Below the pieces are notes generated by a model. The model had not been told where the DNA came from. It worked only from the letters and a program-made list of their open reading frames with translations, and ran no database searches. From assembly GCA_017469685.1 (NCBI GenBank), contig JAFUFW010000009.1:1-64000 (forward strand): a stretch of 64,000 nucleotides of DNA, given 5' to 3'. Below are positions 44,331-54,148 of this stretch, piece by piece; position 1 is the first letter of the stretch; each line of letters starts with the position of its first letter. Position numbers and translations under genes: made by a program. The stretch is from Bacteroidaceae bacterium (lineage in GTDB: Bacteria; Bacteroidota; Bacteroidia; Bacteroidales; Bacteroidaceae).

Positions 44331-45801
44331 ATTTCCTCAGGCGTGCCACGGGTATGCCGAGGGTCGTTCGGTACTTGGCCACTGTGCGGCGCGCCACCTC
44401 AAAGCCGCGTCGTTGCAGCTCAGCGGCCAGCTCGTCGTCGGTGACGGGCAGCCGACGGTCCTCATTGTCGATGATTTCCTTCAGCGCAGCCTTGATGCTG
44501 CGTATGCTCACGGTGTCGCCGTCGAGCTTGGCTGCCGAGGTGAAGAACCAGCGCAGCGGGTAGATGCCGTAAGGCGTCTGCACCCATTTCGAGTTGCTTA
44601 CGCGTGAGATTGTCGAGAGGTGGAGGCCCGTCTGCTGCGCCACGTCCTCGAGTGTCATCGGGTGCAGAACGGTCTCGTCGCCGCTCTCGAAGAAGGGACG
44701 TTGCATCTTAATGACGGTCTGCATCGTGCGCAGGAGGTTGTCCTGCCGCTGACGAATAGCCTCAATGAAACCCTGCGCCTTATCCACCCTCTCGCGCAAA
44801 TAGGTGATGCCCTCACGCTGGCTGCGTGTGAGCGTTCTGGTGTCGACGCCTTGGTAGGAGTTGAGGAAGTCGAGGTCGTCCTGGCTGACGCGCAACGGGG
44901 GCACACGGCCGTTATTAAGGCTTAGCGAGAGATGACCATAGGGGTCGGTATCCACGATGAAATCGGGCGTTATCTGCTGAAGGTTGCGGCCGAGGGCCTC
45001 GCCCATAGAGCTGCCGGGGCGTGGATTGAGGCGGCGCACTTCATGCTGCAGGCGTGTCACGTCGGAATCATTGAGTTTCAGAGCCCGTGCGATGCGGTCC
45101 CAACGGTTGAGCATCAGGTTGTCGAACTGCTTGGTGAGCAGGCGCAACAGCTTTTGCTTCAAGGGCGAACTGCTGTCCGGTGCATTTTTCACCTGCAGCA
45201 AGAGGCACTCCTGAAGCGAACGGGCGCCAACGCCTGAAGGCTCGAAATGCTGTAGCAGGTCCAACAGTTTTTCCAGTTCGGCTTGTGAGGTGCCGACGTT
45301 GTGGTACACCTCGAGCTCGTCCTGTATCTGCTGCAACGGCACGCGCAGCAGGCCGTCGTCGTCGAGCGACCCTATGATGTAGCGCAGCACCTCTTCTTCG
45401 TGCTCGCTCAAATGGAAGAATCCTATCTGCTCTTCGAGTTGGTCGTAGAACGAAAGGGTCTCGCCCACGACAGCCTCCATAGCGTCGCGCCGGCCTGCGG
45501 GTGCAATATTGTCGGGCACATCGTCGGGCGAGCTGTAGTCGGCAGCGCTGTCGTAGTCCGAGGCAGAGGCGGCGTCGGCGGCAAAATCGTCGGCTGTGCC
45601 GCCCTCGCCGTCGTAGTTGTCGGGGTCGTCAGTGTCGCGTTCGAGCGCTATGTTCTCGTTCAGCTCTTTATCTACACGCTCGTAGAGAGCCTCGACAGGG
45701 AGCTCTGTCAGCTGCCTCACCAGCAGCTGTTGCGGCGAGAGCGTCTGCGTCTGGGTCTGCACCTGCGCCTGGGTTCCGGTCTGTGAGAGCTTGCCTTGCA
45801 T
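44320..45801 (-). CDS. rpoN: RNA polymerase sigma-54 factor
   Basis: 493 residues. Region I is Gln-rich (QTQTLSPQQLLVRQL). An acidic region II follows, then the core-binding domain and the C-terminal RpoN box ARRTVAKYR (470-478), which contacts the -24 element. It directs transcription that needs AAA+ activators. It overlaps the PAP2-like gene downstream. Confidence 0.96.
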   Translation of the reverse strand: MQGKLSQTGTQAQVQTQTQTLSPQQLLVRQLTELPVEALYERVDKELNENIALERDTDDPDNYDGEGGTADDFAADAASASDYDSAADYSSPDDVPDNIAPAGRRDAMEAVVGETLSFYDQLEEQIGFFHLSEHEEEVLRYIIGSLDDDGLLRVPLQQIQDELEVYHNVGTSQAELEKLLDLLQHFEPSGVGARSLQECLLLQVKNAPDSSSPLKQKLLRLLTKQFDNLMLNRWDRIARALKLNDSDVTRLQHEVRRLNPRPGSSMGEALGRNLQQITPDFIVDTDPYGHLSLSLNNGRVPPLRVSQDDLDFLNSYQGVDTRTLTRSQREGITYLRERVDKAQGFIEAIRQRQDNLLRTMQTVIKMQRPFFESGDETVLHPMTLEDVAQQTGLHLSTISRVSNSKWVQTPYGIYPLRWFFTSAAKLDGDTVSIRSIKAALKEIIDNEDRRLPVTDDELAAELQRRGFEVARRTVAKYRTTLGIPVARLRKYDK

Positions 45802-45892
45802 GGCTGTCGATGTATTACGTGTTAATGTGCAAAGGATTAAGTGCGAACCTTACAATTCGCCATTCTTGTCAATGAGCCAACGTGTCTACTCG

Positions 45893-46954
45893 TCAGAAAC
45901 GCCAATAGAGCTGCAGATCGAAGGTGCTGAAGCGTTTTGTGACTGTAGTCGCTTTTGCCATCGGCAAACTATGATACTGGGGTTGCTCAAGCGCCCTGAC
46001 GGCGTTGAGCCCATAGTTGGCCTGCAGCATTACGTTGGGGTGTGGCATGTGCTGTGCCGAGAGGCCATAGATGGCCCGCGAGCCGTCCTTGCTCTTGCCT
46101 TCACGGTAGAGGTCGTAGTGCAGGAAGAGGCGCGAGCGGTGCCAGGATGGTGTGCCTACGAGGGCGTAGAAGGCGTCGGCTCCGCCGGCAGCATTGTCGA
46201 CGGCGAACTCGCTGCGTGCGGTCCACGCCCCGTTGTAGTTGACTCCGACGTTGTAGCGGCGGCGCTCAATGGTTGCATCGCCGGCGCCGACACGGTTGCC
46301 CGTCCAGCCGAAGACACCTATCTGCAACTCCTTCAAGGGCGCTATCCAGAGGCCTCCGATAAAGTCTTTGCGGGTGTCCTTGTCGGCGAAGTTGATGCCT
46401 TGGCCGGTGAACACGCCGCCCTGATAGTGGAGGAAGCTGTGACCATCGCTGCCTATGGGGAAGAGGTCGCCCTGCAGCTGAATGCCTATGTCGCGCCCGT
46501 TGGAGGCGTGCTCGCCAGTACGGTCGTTGAAGCCTGCCAGCCTGAGCGTGAGCTGTGAATAGTTGCCTTTGCCGATGAGCCAGGGATGCATGGGGTTCTC
46601 GAAGGTGAAGGGCCGCTTGAACTGCCCTGCCTTCACGCGGAACTGCCGCCAGCGTTGCCACTCGGCCCAGGCGTCGACGATGCGGGGACCGTTGACTCCG
46701 CTGGTGTTGCCATTGGCCTGCACCTGCAGTTTCATTGCGAAATCGCCTATCTTGCTGTCGACATAGAGGCGCACGAGGCGGATGCCGAAGTCGGCTTTCG
46801 CCGTAGCATCGTCGCTCGTGGTAGCCTCAGCCTTGCTGATGACGTAGCCCCCGAAGGTGGTGTTCTGCCGGACGTCCTCCTTGGCTGTCTGAGCCAGGAG
46901 AGTGGCGGAAGCGGCCATAAGGGCTATTGCCATCAGGAGTACTTTATTATTCAC
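45893..46954 (-). CDS. Outer-membrane porin (phosphate-selective porin O/P-like)
   Basis: 353 residues with a signal peptide (cleavage near ATLLAQ). A beta-barrel with alternating strands, including FGIRLVRLYVDSKIGDFAMKLQVQ and the typical AWAEWQRWRQFRVKAGQFKRPF region of the OprP/OprO-type family. The barrel ends in an aromatic C-terminal residue (LQLYWRF). Anion selectivity is not proven. No TAnnTTTG box was recognised close upstream. Confidence 0.85.
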   Translation of the reverse strand: MNNKVLLMAIALMAASATLLAQTAKEDVRQNTTFGGYVISKAEATTSDDATAKADFGIRLVRLYVDSKIGDFAMKLQVQANGNTSGVNGPRIVDAWAEWQRWRQFRVKAGQFKRPFTFENPMHPWLIGKGNYSQLTLRLAGFNDRTGEHASNGRDIGIQLQGDLFPIGSDGHSFLHYQGGVFTGQGINFADKDTRKDFIGGLWIAPLKELQIGVFGWTGNRVGAGDATIERRRYNVGVNYNGAWTARSEFAVDNAAGGADAFYALVGTPSWHRSRLFLHYDLYREGKSKDGSRAIYGLSAQHMPHPNVMLQANYGLNAVRALEQPQYHSLPMAKATTVTKRFSTFDLQLYWRF

Positions 46955-47010
46955 TTTTCACTCTTTGTATTATTATCCATCAGTTCCTGCCGTTCTCTGT
47001 CCTCACATTC

Positions 47011-47844
47011 TTATTCTCCACTCTTCAGCGCTCCTCTCCAGACGAAGTATGCGCCAAGCAGGATGAAGGGAACGGAGAGCAGCTGGCCCATGTTGAAGAG
47101 CATTCCGTTCTCGAACGAGACCTGCACCTCCTTGGTGTACTCGATGAAGAAGCGGAAGGTGAAGATGAGCAGGATGCAGAGGCCGAAGAAGAAGCCTGTG
47201 CCCACGCGCTCGGGGCGGAGGCGATAGAACCACCAGCCTACGAAGAAGAAGAGGAAATAGGCCAGGGCTTCGTAGAGCTGCCCCGGATGGCGCGGCAGCT
47301 GGTCCACCTGCTCGAAAATGAATGCCCACGGCAGGTCGGTGGGTTTGCCGATTATCTCGGAGTTCATCAGGTTGCCCAGACGTATGGCAGAGGCACATAC
47401 GGGCGTGACGATAGCTATGTTGTCGAGGGCCGTCAGGAAGGGCACCTTGGTGTGGCGGCTGTAGAGCCAGAGGGCGAAGATGAACATCAGCGTGCCTCCG
47501 TGCGAGGCCAGCCCGGTGTAGCCTGTGAAGTGCCACGAGCCGTCGGCTCCCATCTTTGCCGGGATAATCATCTCCAACATGTGTGTAGGCGACGAGAGGA
47601 AGTACTCTGGCTCATAGAAGAGGCAGTGGCCGAGGCGGGCTCCGACGAGTATGCCGAGGAAGGAATAGATGAACAGGGGCTCGAACTTCTCGTCGGGTAT
47701 CTTCTGCTCCTTGAACAGTTTTGCCTCGAGCAGATATGTCAGAAGCAGGCCGATGGCCCAGCAGAGCGAATACCATCGCACGCCGAAGGAGCCTATTGTG
47801 AAGGCCACGACGTCGGGGTTCCAATGTATGATCAGGGGAATCAT
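47011..47844 (-). CDS. lgt: Prolipoprotein diacylglyceryl transferase
   Basis: 277 residues with seven membrane helices. Lgt motifs: GARLGHCLFYEPEYF, HGGTLMFIFALWLYS and the catalytic-site region RLGNLMNSEIIGKPT. It transfers diacylglycerol to the lipobox Cys of prolipoproteins, several of which are encoded in this window. It starts 46 bases after the ychF stop. Confidence 0.95.
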   Translation of the reverse strand: MIPLIIHWNPDVVAFTIGSFGVRWYSLCWAIGLLLTYLLEAKLFKEQKIPDEKFEPLFIYSFLGILVGARLGHCLFYEPEYFLSSPTHMLEMIIPAKMGADGSWHFTGYTGLASHGGTLMFIFALWLYSRHTKVPFLTALDNIAIVTPVCASAIRLGNLMNSEIIGKPTDLPWAFIFEQVDQLPRHPGQLYEALAYFLFFFVGWWFYRLRPERVGTGFFFGLCILLIFTFRFFIEYTKEVQVSFENGMLFNMGQLLSVPFILLGAYFVWRGALKSGE

Positions 47845-47890
47845 TGGGTTTGGGATTTGGGATTAGAGATTTGTGGTTAGGGATTCAACG

Positions 47891-48994
47891 TCACACATTG
47901 AATCTGAAATGCATGATGTCGCCGTCCTGCACGACATAGTCCTTGCCTTCGACGCCCATGCGCCCGGCCTCGCGCACGGCAGCTTCGGAACCGTAGCGGA
48001 TGTAGTCGTCGTATTTTATGACCTCGGCACGGATGAATCCCTTCTCAAAGTCGGTGTGAATGACGCCGGCACACTGGGGCGCTTTCCATCCGCGGCGGAA
48101 GGTCCAGGCTTTTACCTCCATCTCGCCGGCGGTGATGAACGTCTGCAGGCCGAGCAGGGAGTAGATGGCTTTTATCAAACGGTCGCAGCCGCTCTCCGTG
48201 AGGCCCATGTCCTCGAGGAACATGCGCTTCTCCTCATAGCTCTCGAGCTCGGCAATGTCGGCCTCGGTCTGCGCGCTGATGATGAGCAGTGCGGCCTGCT
48301 CGTCCTTGGTGGCTTCGCGCACGGCATCGACGTATGTGTTGCCCTTTGCGGCAGATGCGTCGTCGACGTTGCAGACGTAGAGCACAGGCTTCGTCGTCAG
48401 CAGGAAGAGGTTCTTGGCGGCAGCCACTTCGTCTTCGGTCTCAAATTCCACGGTGCGGGCGCTGCGGCCCTCTACGAGGGCTGCCTTATAAGCCTGGAGC
48501 ACGCCCAGCTCCACCTTGGCCTGCTTGTCGCCGCCCACGCGTGCTTGCTTCTCGACGCGCTGTATGCGGCTCTCCACGGTCTCGAGGTCCTTGAGCTGGA
48601 GCTCAGTGTCGATGATTTCCTTGTCGCGCACGGGGTCTACAGAGCCGTCGACGTGTACGATGTTAGGGTCGTCGAAGCAGCGCAGCACGTGGATGATTGC
48701 GTCGCACTCGCGTATGTTGCCCAGGAACTGGTTGCCGAGCCCCTCGCCTTTTGAGGCTCCCTTCACGAGGCCTGCTATGTCTACGATTTCGCACGTGGCG
48801 GGAACTATACGGCCTGGGTTTACCAGCTCTGCGAGACGGTTGAGCCGCTCGTCGGGCACGGTGATCTGGCCCATCTGTGCGTCGATGGTGCAGAAGGGGA
48901 AGTTAGCCGCTTGAGCCTTAGCGCTCGAGAGGCAGTTAAAGAGAGTGGATTTGCCGACGTTGGGCAGCCCCACGATTCCAGCTTTCAATGCCAT
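47891..48994 (-). CDS. ychF: Redox-regulated ATPase YchF
   Basis: 367 residues (usual length about 363). P-loop GLPNVGKST at the N-terminus, then NFPFCTID and the DIAGLVKGASKGEGLGN switch region. YchF lacks the NKxD G4 motif and prefers ATP. The C-terminal TGS domain includes FRRGWKAPQCAGVIHTDFEKGFIRAEV. Its promoter box is at 49070-49077. Confidence 0.96.
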   Translation of the reverse strand: MALKAGIVGLPNVGKSTLFNCLSSAKAQAANFPFCTIDAQMGQITVPDERLNRLAELVNPGRIVPATCEIVDIAGLVKGASKGEGLGNQFLGNIRECDAIIHVLRCFDDPNIVHVDGSVDPVRDKEIIDTELQLKDLETVESRIQRVEKQARVGGDKQAKVELGVLQAYKAALVEGRSARTVEFETEDEVAAAKNLFLLTTKPVLYVCNVDDASAAKGNTYVDAVREATKDEQAALLIISAQTEADIAELESYEEKRMFLEDMGLTESGCDRLIKAIYSLLGLQTFITAGEMEVKAWTFRRGWKAPQCAGVIHTDFEKGFIRAEVIKYDDYIRYGSEAAVREAGRMGVEGKDYVVQDGDIMHFRFNV

Positions 48995-49069
48995 TTGTCT
49001 GTGTATGTATTGAGATTAATGCCCTCTTGGCGGCGCCGGAGCGCGGCGAGGGTGTATAATATGCGGGTG

Positions 49070-49077
49070 CAAAGTTA
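49070..49077 (-). promoter_or_regulatory. -7 promoter box of ychF
   Basis: TAACTTTG on the minus strand, 76 bases before the start codon. The stretch 49078-49304 between it and array C holds GC-rich sequence without a supported gene. Confidence 0.6.
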
Positions 49078-49304
49078 CGAATTATATTCTAACTTATGCG
49101 CTTTTTCGCCTTAACTTTCGCGCTTTTTAAGCTGTTTTCACTCTTGAGGGAATGTGCGAGCCCCACCTTAGGGTCTGCGGCCACAACGAAAAAGCCCCGC
49201 GGCCATGGCGGCTGTGGGGCGTGCGGTTTTTAGTCTGCTTCACCGGCCCTCCGGGGGCGATGCCTACGGGCTTGCGGACGAAGGGGCGGAGGGGGGGGGC
49301 AAAA

Positions 49305-49384
49305 AAGGGTCAAGGGTTTCGCGGAAAACCCTTAAGGGTTATTGGCAAAACCCTTAAGGGTTCAGCGCATAACCCTTAAGGGTT
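49305..49384 (-). repeat. Palindrome array C: four 14-bp units at 22-bp period
   Basis: Units centred at 49311.5, 49333.5, 49355.5 and 49377.5. The three high-coordinate units are perfect AACCCTTAAGGGTT and the lowest is degenerate. On the minus strand the array ends in T6 (49301-49306). The TTAA of the highest unit supplies the stop codon of the propeller lipoprotein gene. Confidence 0.9.
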
Positions 49385-50911
49385 CTGGATGGCCTCTACG
49401 GCGACCTTTCCTTTGTAGGTCGCGAGCTCGGCATCGGTGAAGCGGACGACGTGGTTCATCTGCTCTTGGCTCAAGGGTATGGCATTACGCGAGAGTTCGG
49501 GGACGTTGAAGCTCTTCAGCAGCAACAGGTTGTACTCCGGATCGCGCTGCGGAAGCAGGAAGGCACGGTGCCCCTGGCCTGCGCTGTCGACGTAGGCGAT
49601 GTAGGTGCGGGTGTAGTCGTTGTCGTCGCGGCGTGTACTGAAGGCTATCCACCGACTGTTGGACGCCCACGAGGTGTAGCTCTCGCCGGCTCCGGAATTT
49701 GTCTCGCCGAGGGAATGCTGCTCGCCGGTTGCAAGGTCCTTCACCCACAGGTCGGCATCTTTATGGTAGAGATGGAACTGTCCGCAGCGGGCGAGCGAGT
49801 AGAGCAGGAAGCGACCGTCGGGGCTGGCAATGGGTTCGCTGGCGCTGAGGCCCATGGCGCTGGCTTCCACCTCGAGGCGCGGTGGGCCGAAGGCGTAGGT
49901 GAGGGTGTCGAAAGGCATGGACCAGATGTCGTAGAAGAGGCTGTCGTAGTGCAGGACAACGTCGGCCTCGAAGTTCTCGGCATCGAGTTTGGGCACACGC
50001 GCGTCGCAGTAGAAAAGGCGTGTGCCGTCGGCTGACCAGCAGGGGAAGGTCTCGAAGTGGTCGGGCGTGTGGAGGATGTGCTGCACCACATTGTGCTCGA
50101 CATCGTAGAACAGGAGGTCCGAGCCTGCGTCGTAGACTTCTATCTTCTCGCTGAAGTTGAAATGGAACGCCTGTGCAGTGAGGTTTGTGCTGTAGGCTAT
50201 GACGGGGTGCCGCGGGTTCCAGTTGCCATAGGCTCCGGAGGCGAGGATGCTGTCGTGGCGGATGATTATCTTATGCGCCTCGGTGCCGTCGGTGATTACC
50301 GTGCCCTTGTCGTTCTCACGGACGTGGAGGTACATCCGTTCGGCATTGTTAGCCTGGAACTTATGGCAGTTTATGCAGTGGGTTCCCTCGGCGCGGTGGT
50401 CGCGATAGTTCTCGTAGATGGTGCGGACATCGAAGTTCGTAAGGTCGCGCTGATAGATGCCCAGCTGCTGATAGAGCTCGTAGCCTGGCTCTATGAGGCG
50501 GTAGGTGACGAAGGGGTCGATATCCTCACGAGCCACATAGAGCTTGAACGCGGGATGGCGCACCCAGCCTTCAGGCCTGTGGGCGTAGACGCTGACCTCG
50601 ACATCGGCTCCCCGGGCTTCCGACAACACCCGGTGCCACTCGGCGCTATCAATGTCGAACTTGCCGTCTGCGGCTGCCCCGCAGACGATGCCCCCCACGA
50701 CTGCCACGAACTCCGAGGCTGTCGTGTCCGTGACCATGAAGTTGAGCGGAGCGATATTGGGCGGAATCGTAGCTCCGGCATAGTCGGGGTAGATGGCTGC
50801 CGAATCAGCCACGTCGGTGAAGGCCGCAGGCACCTTGGCCTGTCTGTTGCCGCAGCTTGCCAGCCAGGTTCCGACAAAAAGAAGTAATGTGTATAGAACT
50901 GTTTTCTGCAT
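49376..50911 (-). CDS. Lipoprotein with CxxCH heme motif and PD40 propeller (cassette copy 1)
   Basis: 511 residues. Lipobox LASC (C20). N-terminal domain 30-170 with YPDYAGATIPPNIAPLNF and LIEPGYELYQQLGIYQRDLTNF. A single c-type heme motif CINCH (179-183) follows. About 215-480 is a TolB/PD40-like beta-propeller with SADGTRLFY and SPDGRFLLYS blades. Heme attachment is inferred from the motif and export. The stop codon is provided by repeat array C. It is a paralogue of the gene at 52574-54094. Function unknown. Confidence 0.75.
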   Translation of the reverse strand: MQKTVLYTLLLFVGTWLASCGNRQAKVPAAFTDVADSAAIYPDYAGATIPPNIAPLNFMVTDTTASEFVAVVGGIVCGAAADGKFDIDSAEWHRVLSEARGADVEVSVYAHRPEGWVRHPAFKLYVAREDIDPFVTYRLIEPGYELYQQLGIYQRDLTNFDVRTIYENYRDHRAEGTHCINCHKFQANNAERMYLHVRENDKGTVITDGTEAHKIIIRHDSILASGAYGNWNPRHPVIAYSTNLTAQAFHFNFSEKIEVYDAGSDLLFYDVEHNVVQHILHTPDHFETFPCWSADGTRLFYCDARVPKLDAENFEADVVLHYDSLFYDIWSMPFDTLTYAFGPPRLEVEASAMGLSASEPIASPDGRFLLYSLARCGQFHLYHKDADLWVKDLATGEQHSLGETNSGAGESYTSWASNSRWIAFSTRRDDNDYTRTYIAYVDSAGQGHRAFLLPQRDPEYNLLLLKSFNVPELSRNAIPLSQEQMNHVVRFTDAELATYKGKVAVEAIQNP

Positions 50912-50989
50912 AATCCCTAATCACTCGCCCCAGCGCTTGCTACGTTTCCTGGCGCGAAGCGAGTCTGAAGAATACATAATCTCAATAAC

Positions 50990-52558
50990 CTAATTAACTC
51001 CAGCGTTGTTCTGCCGCTGCTCATCGTCGCCGGGCTTGCGCGCATTGCGGATATTCCCGAAGAAATAATAGTAGGGGTAGTAGCCTTTATACCTCTCAAA
51101 GAGCACGTCGGCGCCAGCCTCACGATCCTGCATGTAGGGCTGAGAGTCGCGGACAAAGCCGTCTAAGAAGTCCATCTGCATCTCCAGCTGGGGGAAGGCT
51201 TTCAGCACCCCGGGCTCTTTCACCGCTGCTATGGCAAGCCCCTCGGCAATGGAGCGCGGGAGCGACGAGCCTATGAGCTGGCCGCAGCGCTGAAGGAAGT
51301 CGGGCATACGCTTGGCGTAGAGGCAGGCCATAGTGCTCCAGATGAGGGCTTCCTTCGTCTTGAAAACTTTCAGATTAGCATAATAGCCTAAGAACGCAGG
51401 CTTGAGGTGGAACTGCTCGAAAGTGTGGAGAGGGGGCGCCATCCCGAGGACGGCAGCGAGCTCCGGGTCGGCCTGCACGAGCTCTGGGTGCCCGGCCATA
51501 GGTTCAAAGCGCCGCAGGAACGGGCCCTCGAAGGGAGCCTTGCGGATGATGTGGAAGTACTTGCGGGCCAACACCCAGTCGCCGTCGAGCAAGGCAATCT
51601 TGGCCAAATATTTCAGCGAGAAGAGCGACGGGCCGGCCATCGTCATGTCCTCCATGACGTAGTGGCGGGCCGCGCGGTAGAGGCCGGCATGGTAGTCGCA
51701 GTCGACGACGTGATAGTTGAGGCACTGAGAGCTCCATCCATGGTAATCGCGGGCACTGATGGTGTCGAAATCGAGCCTGATGTCGAACAGGCGGTCGGCC
51801 AGCTGCCCAGTGCGGGCAAGGGCTATTGCGTAGTAGCCAGCCACGTGGCGATTGCAGAGGTCGGCATTCTCGTGGGCCGTAGCCGACATGCCTGCGAAGT
51901 CATCATGGAGCAGCTGAACCTGCATGCGGGTCAGGGGGCGCAAATAAGGATGGCGAGCCTGCTGATGCCAGACGCAGAGGCCGAAGCACAGCACAACAAA
52001 CAAAGCCTCGCCCACAGCCCAGCGCCAAGAGGCGGCTGGCCGGGAGTGAGGCTTGCCGGTGAAGAGTCGTAAGGCAAAAGCCAGCAGCGCGAGGGCTGCG
52101 ACATAAAGAGCCGGAACGCCCAGAATGCGACCGGGCTCAGCCATATAATACAGGTTCAGCCCCACGTGGGACGTCCACATGAGCCACCCCGTGGCAGGCA
52201 CATAGCGCAGCCACAACAGGCAGCCTGACAGGCGCAGGCAGCGGCCTGTAAGCCACGACGCGGCCGTGAGCAGCAGAGCCACCAGCAAACCGCCAGCCAG
52301 CGGCCAGCGCCAGAGCGTCAGCAGTGCGCGCCCGGCCACCAACATCCAGCCCATCTGCTTCTGAACAAGCCAGTGCATGAGCGTGGCGTCGGGGGCAAAG
52401 AAAGAACGCTCGTAGGCCACACGGAAAACATCGCCCATCCACCACGAGGCCCACAGCCAGGCGAGAAGGAAAAAAAAGAGGAGCGTCACGCCGCCGAAGC
52501 TTCCGACCTTGGAAGTGTGAGGCCGGCGTGCGGCTTCTTTGTGTTGCTTCTTATTCAT
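50990..52558 (-). CDS. DUF6057-like polytopic membrane protein (cassette copy 1)
   Basis: 522 residues. About six membrane helices in the first 200 residues (LLFFFLLAWLWASWWMGD is the first). A soluble C-terminal half follows, rich in helix pairs with TPR-like periodicity (AGYYAIALARTGQLADRLFD; LLDGDWVLARKYFHII). It ends with YKGYYPYYYFFGNIRNARK. It is a paralogue of the gene at 54149-55702; function unknown. It begins 15 bases after the copy 2 propeller gene stop, in one transcription direction. Confidence 0.72.
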   Translation of the reverse strand: MNKKQHKEAARRPHTSKVGSFGGVTLLFFFLLAWLWASWWMGDVFRVAYERSFFAPDATLMHWLVQKQMGWMLVAGRALLTLWRWPLAGGLLVALLLTAASWLTGRCLRLSGCLLWLRYVPATGWLMWTSHVGLNLYYMAEPGRILGVPALYVAALALLAFALRLFTGKPHSRPAASWRWAVGEALFVVLCFGLCVWHQQARHPYLRPLTRMQVQLLHDDFAGMSATAHENADLCNRHVAGYYAIALARTGQLADRLFDIRLDFDTISARDYHGWSSQCLNYHVVDCDYHAGLYRAARHYVMEDMTMAGPSLFSLKYLAKIALLDGDWVLARKYFHIIRKAPFEGPFLRRFEPMAGHPELVQADPELAAVLGMAPPLHTFEQFHLKPAFLGYYANLKVFKTKEALIWSTMACLYAKRMPDFLQRCGQLIGSSLPRSIAEGLAIAAVKEPGVLKAFPQLEMQMDFLDGFVRDSQPYMQDREAGADVLFERYKGYYPYYYFFGNIRNARKPGDDEQRQNNAGVN

Positions 52559-52573
52559 GAAAAAACTCAGACT

Positions 52574-54094
52574 TTATTCCGTATAGCTTGCCCTCTCGGC
52601 CTCGGTGTGGTAGACGACGTGGTTCAGGCGCTCCACTGAAATCCGCACTGCGCTCTTCGTCAGCTCGGGCACATTATAGCTCTTGAGCAACAGGGTGTTG
52701 TGGTCGGGGTCGCGCTGCGGCAGCAGGAAAGGCTTGTGGGCGCGGCCATCGCGGTCGAAGTAGGCAATAAAGACGCGCGAGTAGGCGGCATCCAGGCGCC
52801 GGCTTACGAAGGCTATCCAGCGCCCATTCGAGGACCACGAGTGGTAGCTCTCGGCCTTATCGCTGTTGGCGGCAGCAAGGGGGAAGCATTCCTCCGTGCC
52901 CTCATCGCCAATCTTCTTAGCCCACAGGTCGGCGCTGTTGTGCCAGATGTGAAACTGGCCGTAGTTGCCCAGCGTGTAGAGCAGGTAGCGGCCGTCGGGA
53001 CTCACGCGCGGCACGCTGGTGCTGCGCCCCTGGCTGCTGGCATCCACCTCGAGGCGCGGCTCGCCGAAGCTGCGTGTGTCGGGGTCGAAGGGTATGGAGT
53101 AGATGTCGTAGAGCAAGCTGTCGTAGTGGATAGCCATCTGCATGGGCATGTTTTCAGGCAGGTCGTCGACGGGGCGCACCGCGCGGCAGTAGAACAGCCG
53201 ACGGCCGTCGGGAGCCCAGCAGGGGAAGGTCTCGAGGTATTTATCCGAGCGTAGGATATGCCGGACGCTGTTGTTCTCAACGTCATAGAGCAACAGGTCG
53301 GACGCCACGTCGAGGACTTCGATTTTCTCTTTGTGGTACATGTGGAACACCTGGCCCGTATTGTTCGTCGAGAAAGCTACGAGGGGAAGTGTCGGATGCC
53401 ACGACGGATAGACGCCTGCGGCCAGGATGCTGTCGTGCTTGATAGCTATCTTGTGGGCCTCATTGCCGTCCACGACGACCGTTCCGCCGTGGGCTGCACG
53501 CACGTGGAAGAGCATGTGCTCGGTGTCGTAGTTCTGAAAGTTGTGGCAGTTTACGCAGTGGTTGTCGTCGTCGCTGAAGTCGCGGTTGTTCTCGTAGATG
53601 ACGGCCTCGTTGAAATTGGTGAGGTTGCGCTGGTAGAGCCCCAGCTGGCGGTAGAGCTCATAGCCAGGCTCGATGAGGCGGTAGCTGAGGTAGCCGTCGA
53701 TGTCCTCAGCAGCCACATGGATTGTAAAGGGGACGAAGCGCACCCAGCCGCCGGGGCGATGGGCGTAGACGCGCACGGCGATGTCCTTGCCGCGGTTCTG
53801 CCCCAGCAGCTGACGCCAAGCCGTAGTGTCGATATCCGTCTTTCCATCCTTGGCAGCACCCGCAATCAAGTCGCCCATTTCGACTACATATTCCGTTGCC
53901 GAGGCATCGCTGACCTTGACGTTCAGCGGGGCGATGTTTGGCGGAATAGTCACGTCGCTATAGTCGGGGAATATGGCGGCGCTGTCTGCAAGCTCTGTGA
54001 AGGTCGTTGGCACCGACGAAGGTTTCCTGCTGCAACAGGCCATCGCCATGGTTGCAACAATCAGTGCCATACGTATGAATATTGCTTTACGCAT
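52574..54094 (-). CDS. Lipoprotein with CxxCH heme motif and PD40 propeller (cassette copy 2)
   Basis: 506 residues. Lipobox MAMAC (C20). It has the same layout as copy 1: TIPPNIAPLN, LIEPGYELYRQLGLYQRNLTNF, the heme motif CVNCH (180-184), then propeller blades (SPDGRYLLYTLG). The two copies align along their whole length with clear divergence, so the duplication is not recent. Confidence 0.75.
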   Translation of the reverse strand: MRKAIFIRMALIVATMAMACCSRKPSSVPTTFTELADSAAIFPDYSDVTIPPNIAPLNVKVSDASATEYVVEMGDLIAGAAKDGKTDIDTTAWRQLLGQNRGKDIAVRVYAHRPGGWVRFVPFTIHVAAEDIDGYLSYRLIEPGYELYRQLGLYQRNLTNFNEAVIYENNRDFSDDDNHCVNCHNFQNYDTEHMLFHVRAAHGGTVVVDGNEAHKIAIKHDSILAAGVYPSWHPTLPLVAFSTNNTGQVFHMYHKEKIEVLDVASDLLLYDVENNSVRHILRSDKYLETFPCWAPDGRRLFYCRAVRPVDDLPENMPMQMAIHYDSLLYDIYSIPFDPDTRSFGEPRLEVDASSQGRSTSVPRVSPDGRYLLYTLGNYGQFHIWHNSADLWAKKIGDEGTEECFPLAAANSDKAESYHSWSSNGRWIAFVSRRLDAAYSRVFIAYFDRDGRAHKPFLLPQRDPDHNTLLLKSYNVPELTKSAVRISVERLNHVVYHTEAERASYTE

Positions 54095-54148
54095 AGATTT
54101 AATGTCTTTTAATCCCTAATCTATAGTCCCTAATATCTGGTCTATGGC

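Noticed and set aside
49152..49379. Small plus-strand ORF ending in array C
   Set aside because: Low-complexity, no recognisable domain, and its end is array sequence; treated as non-coding.
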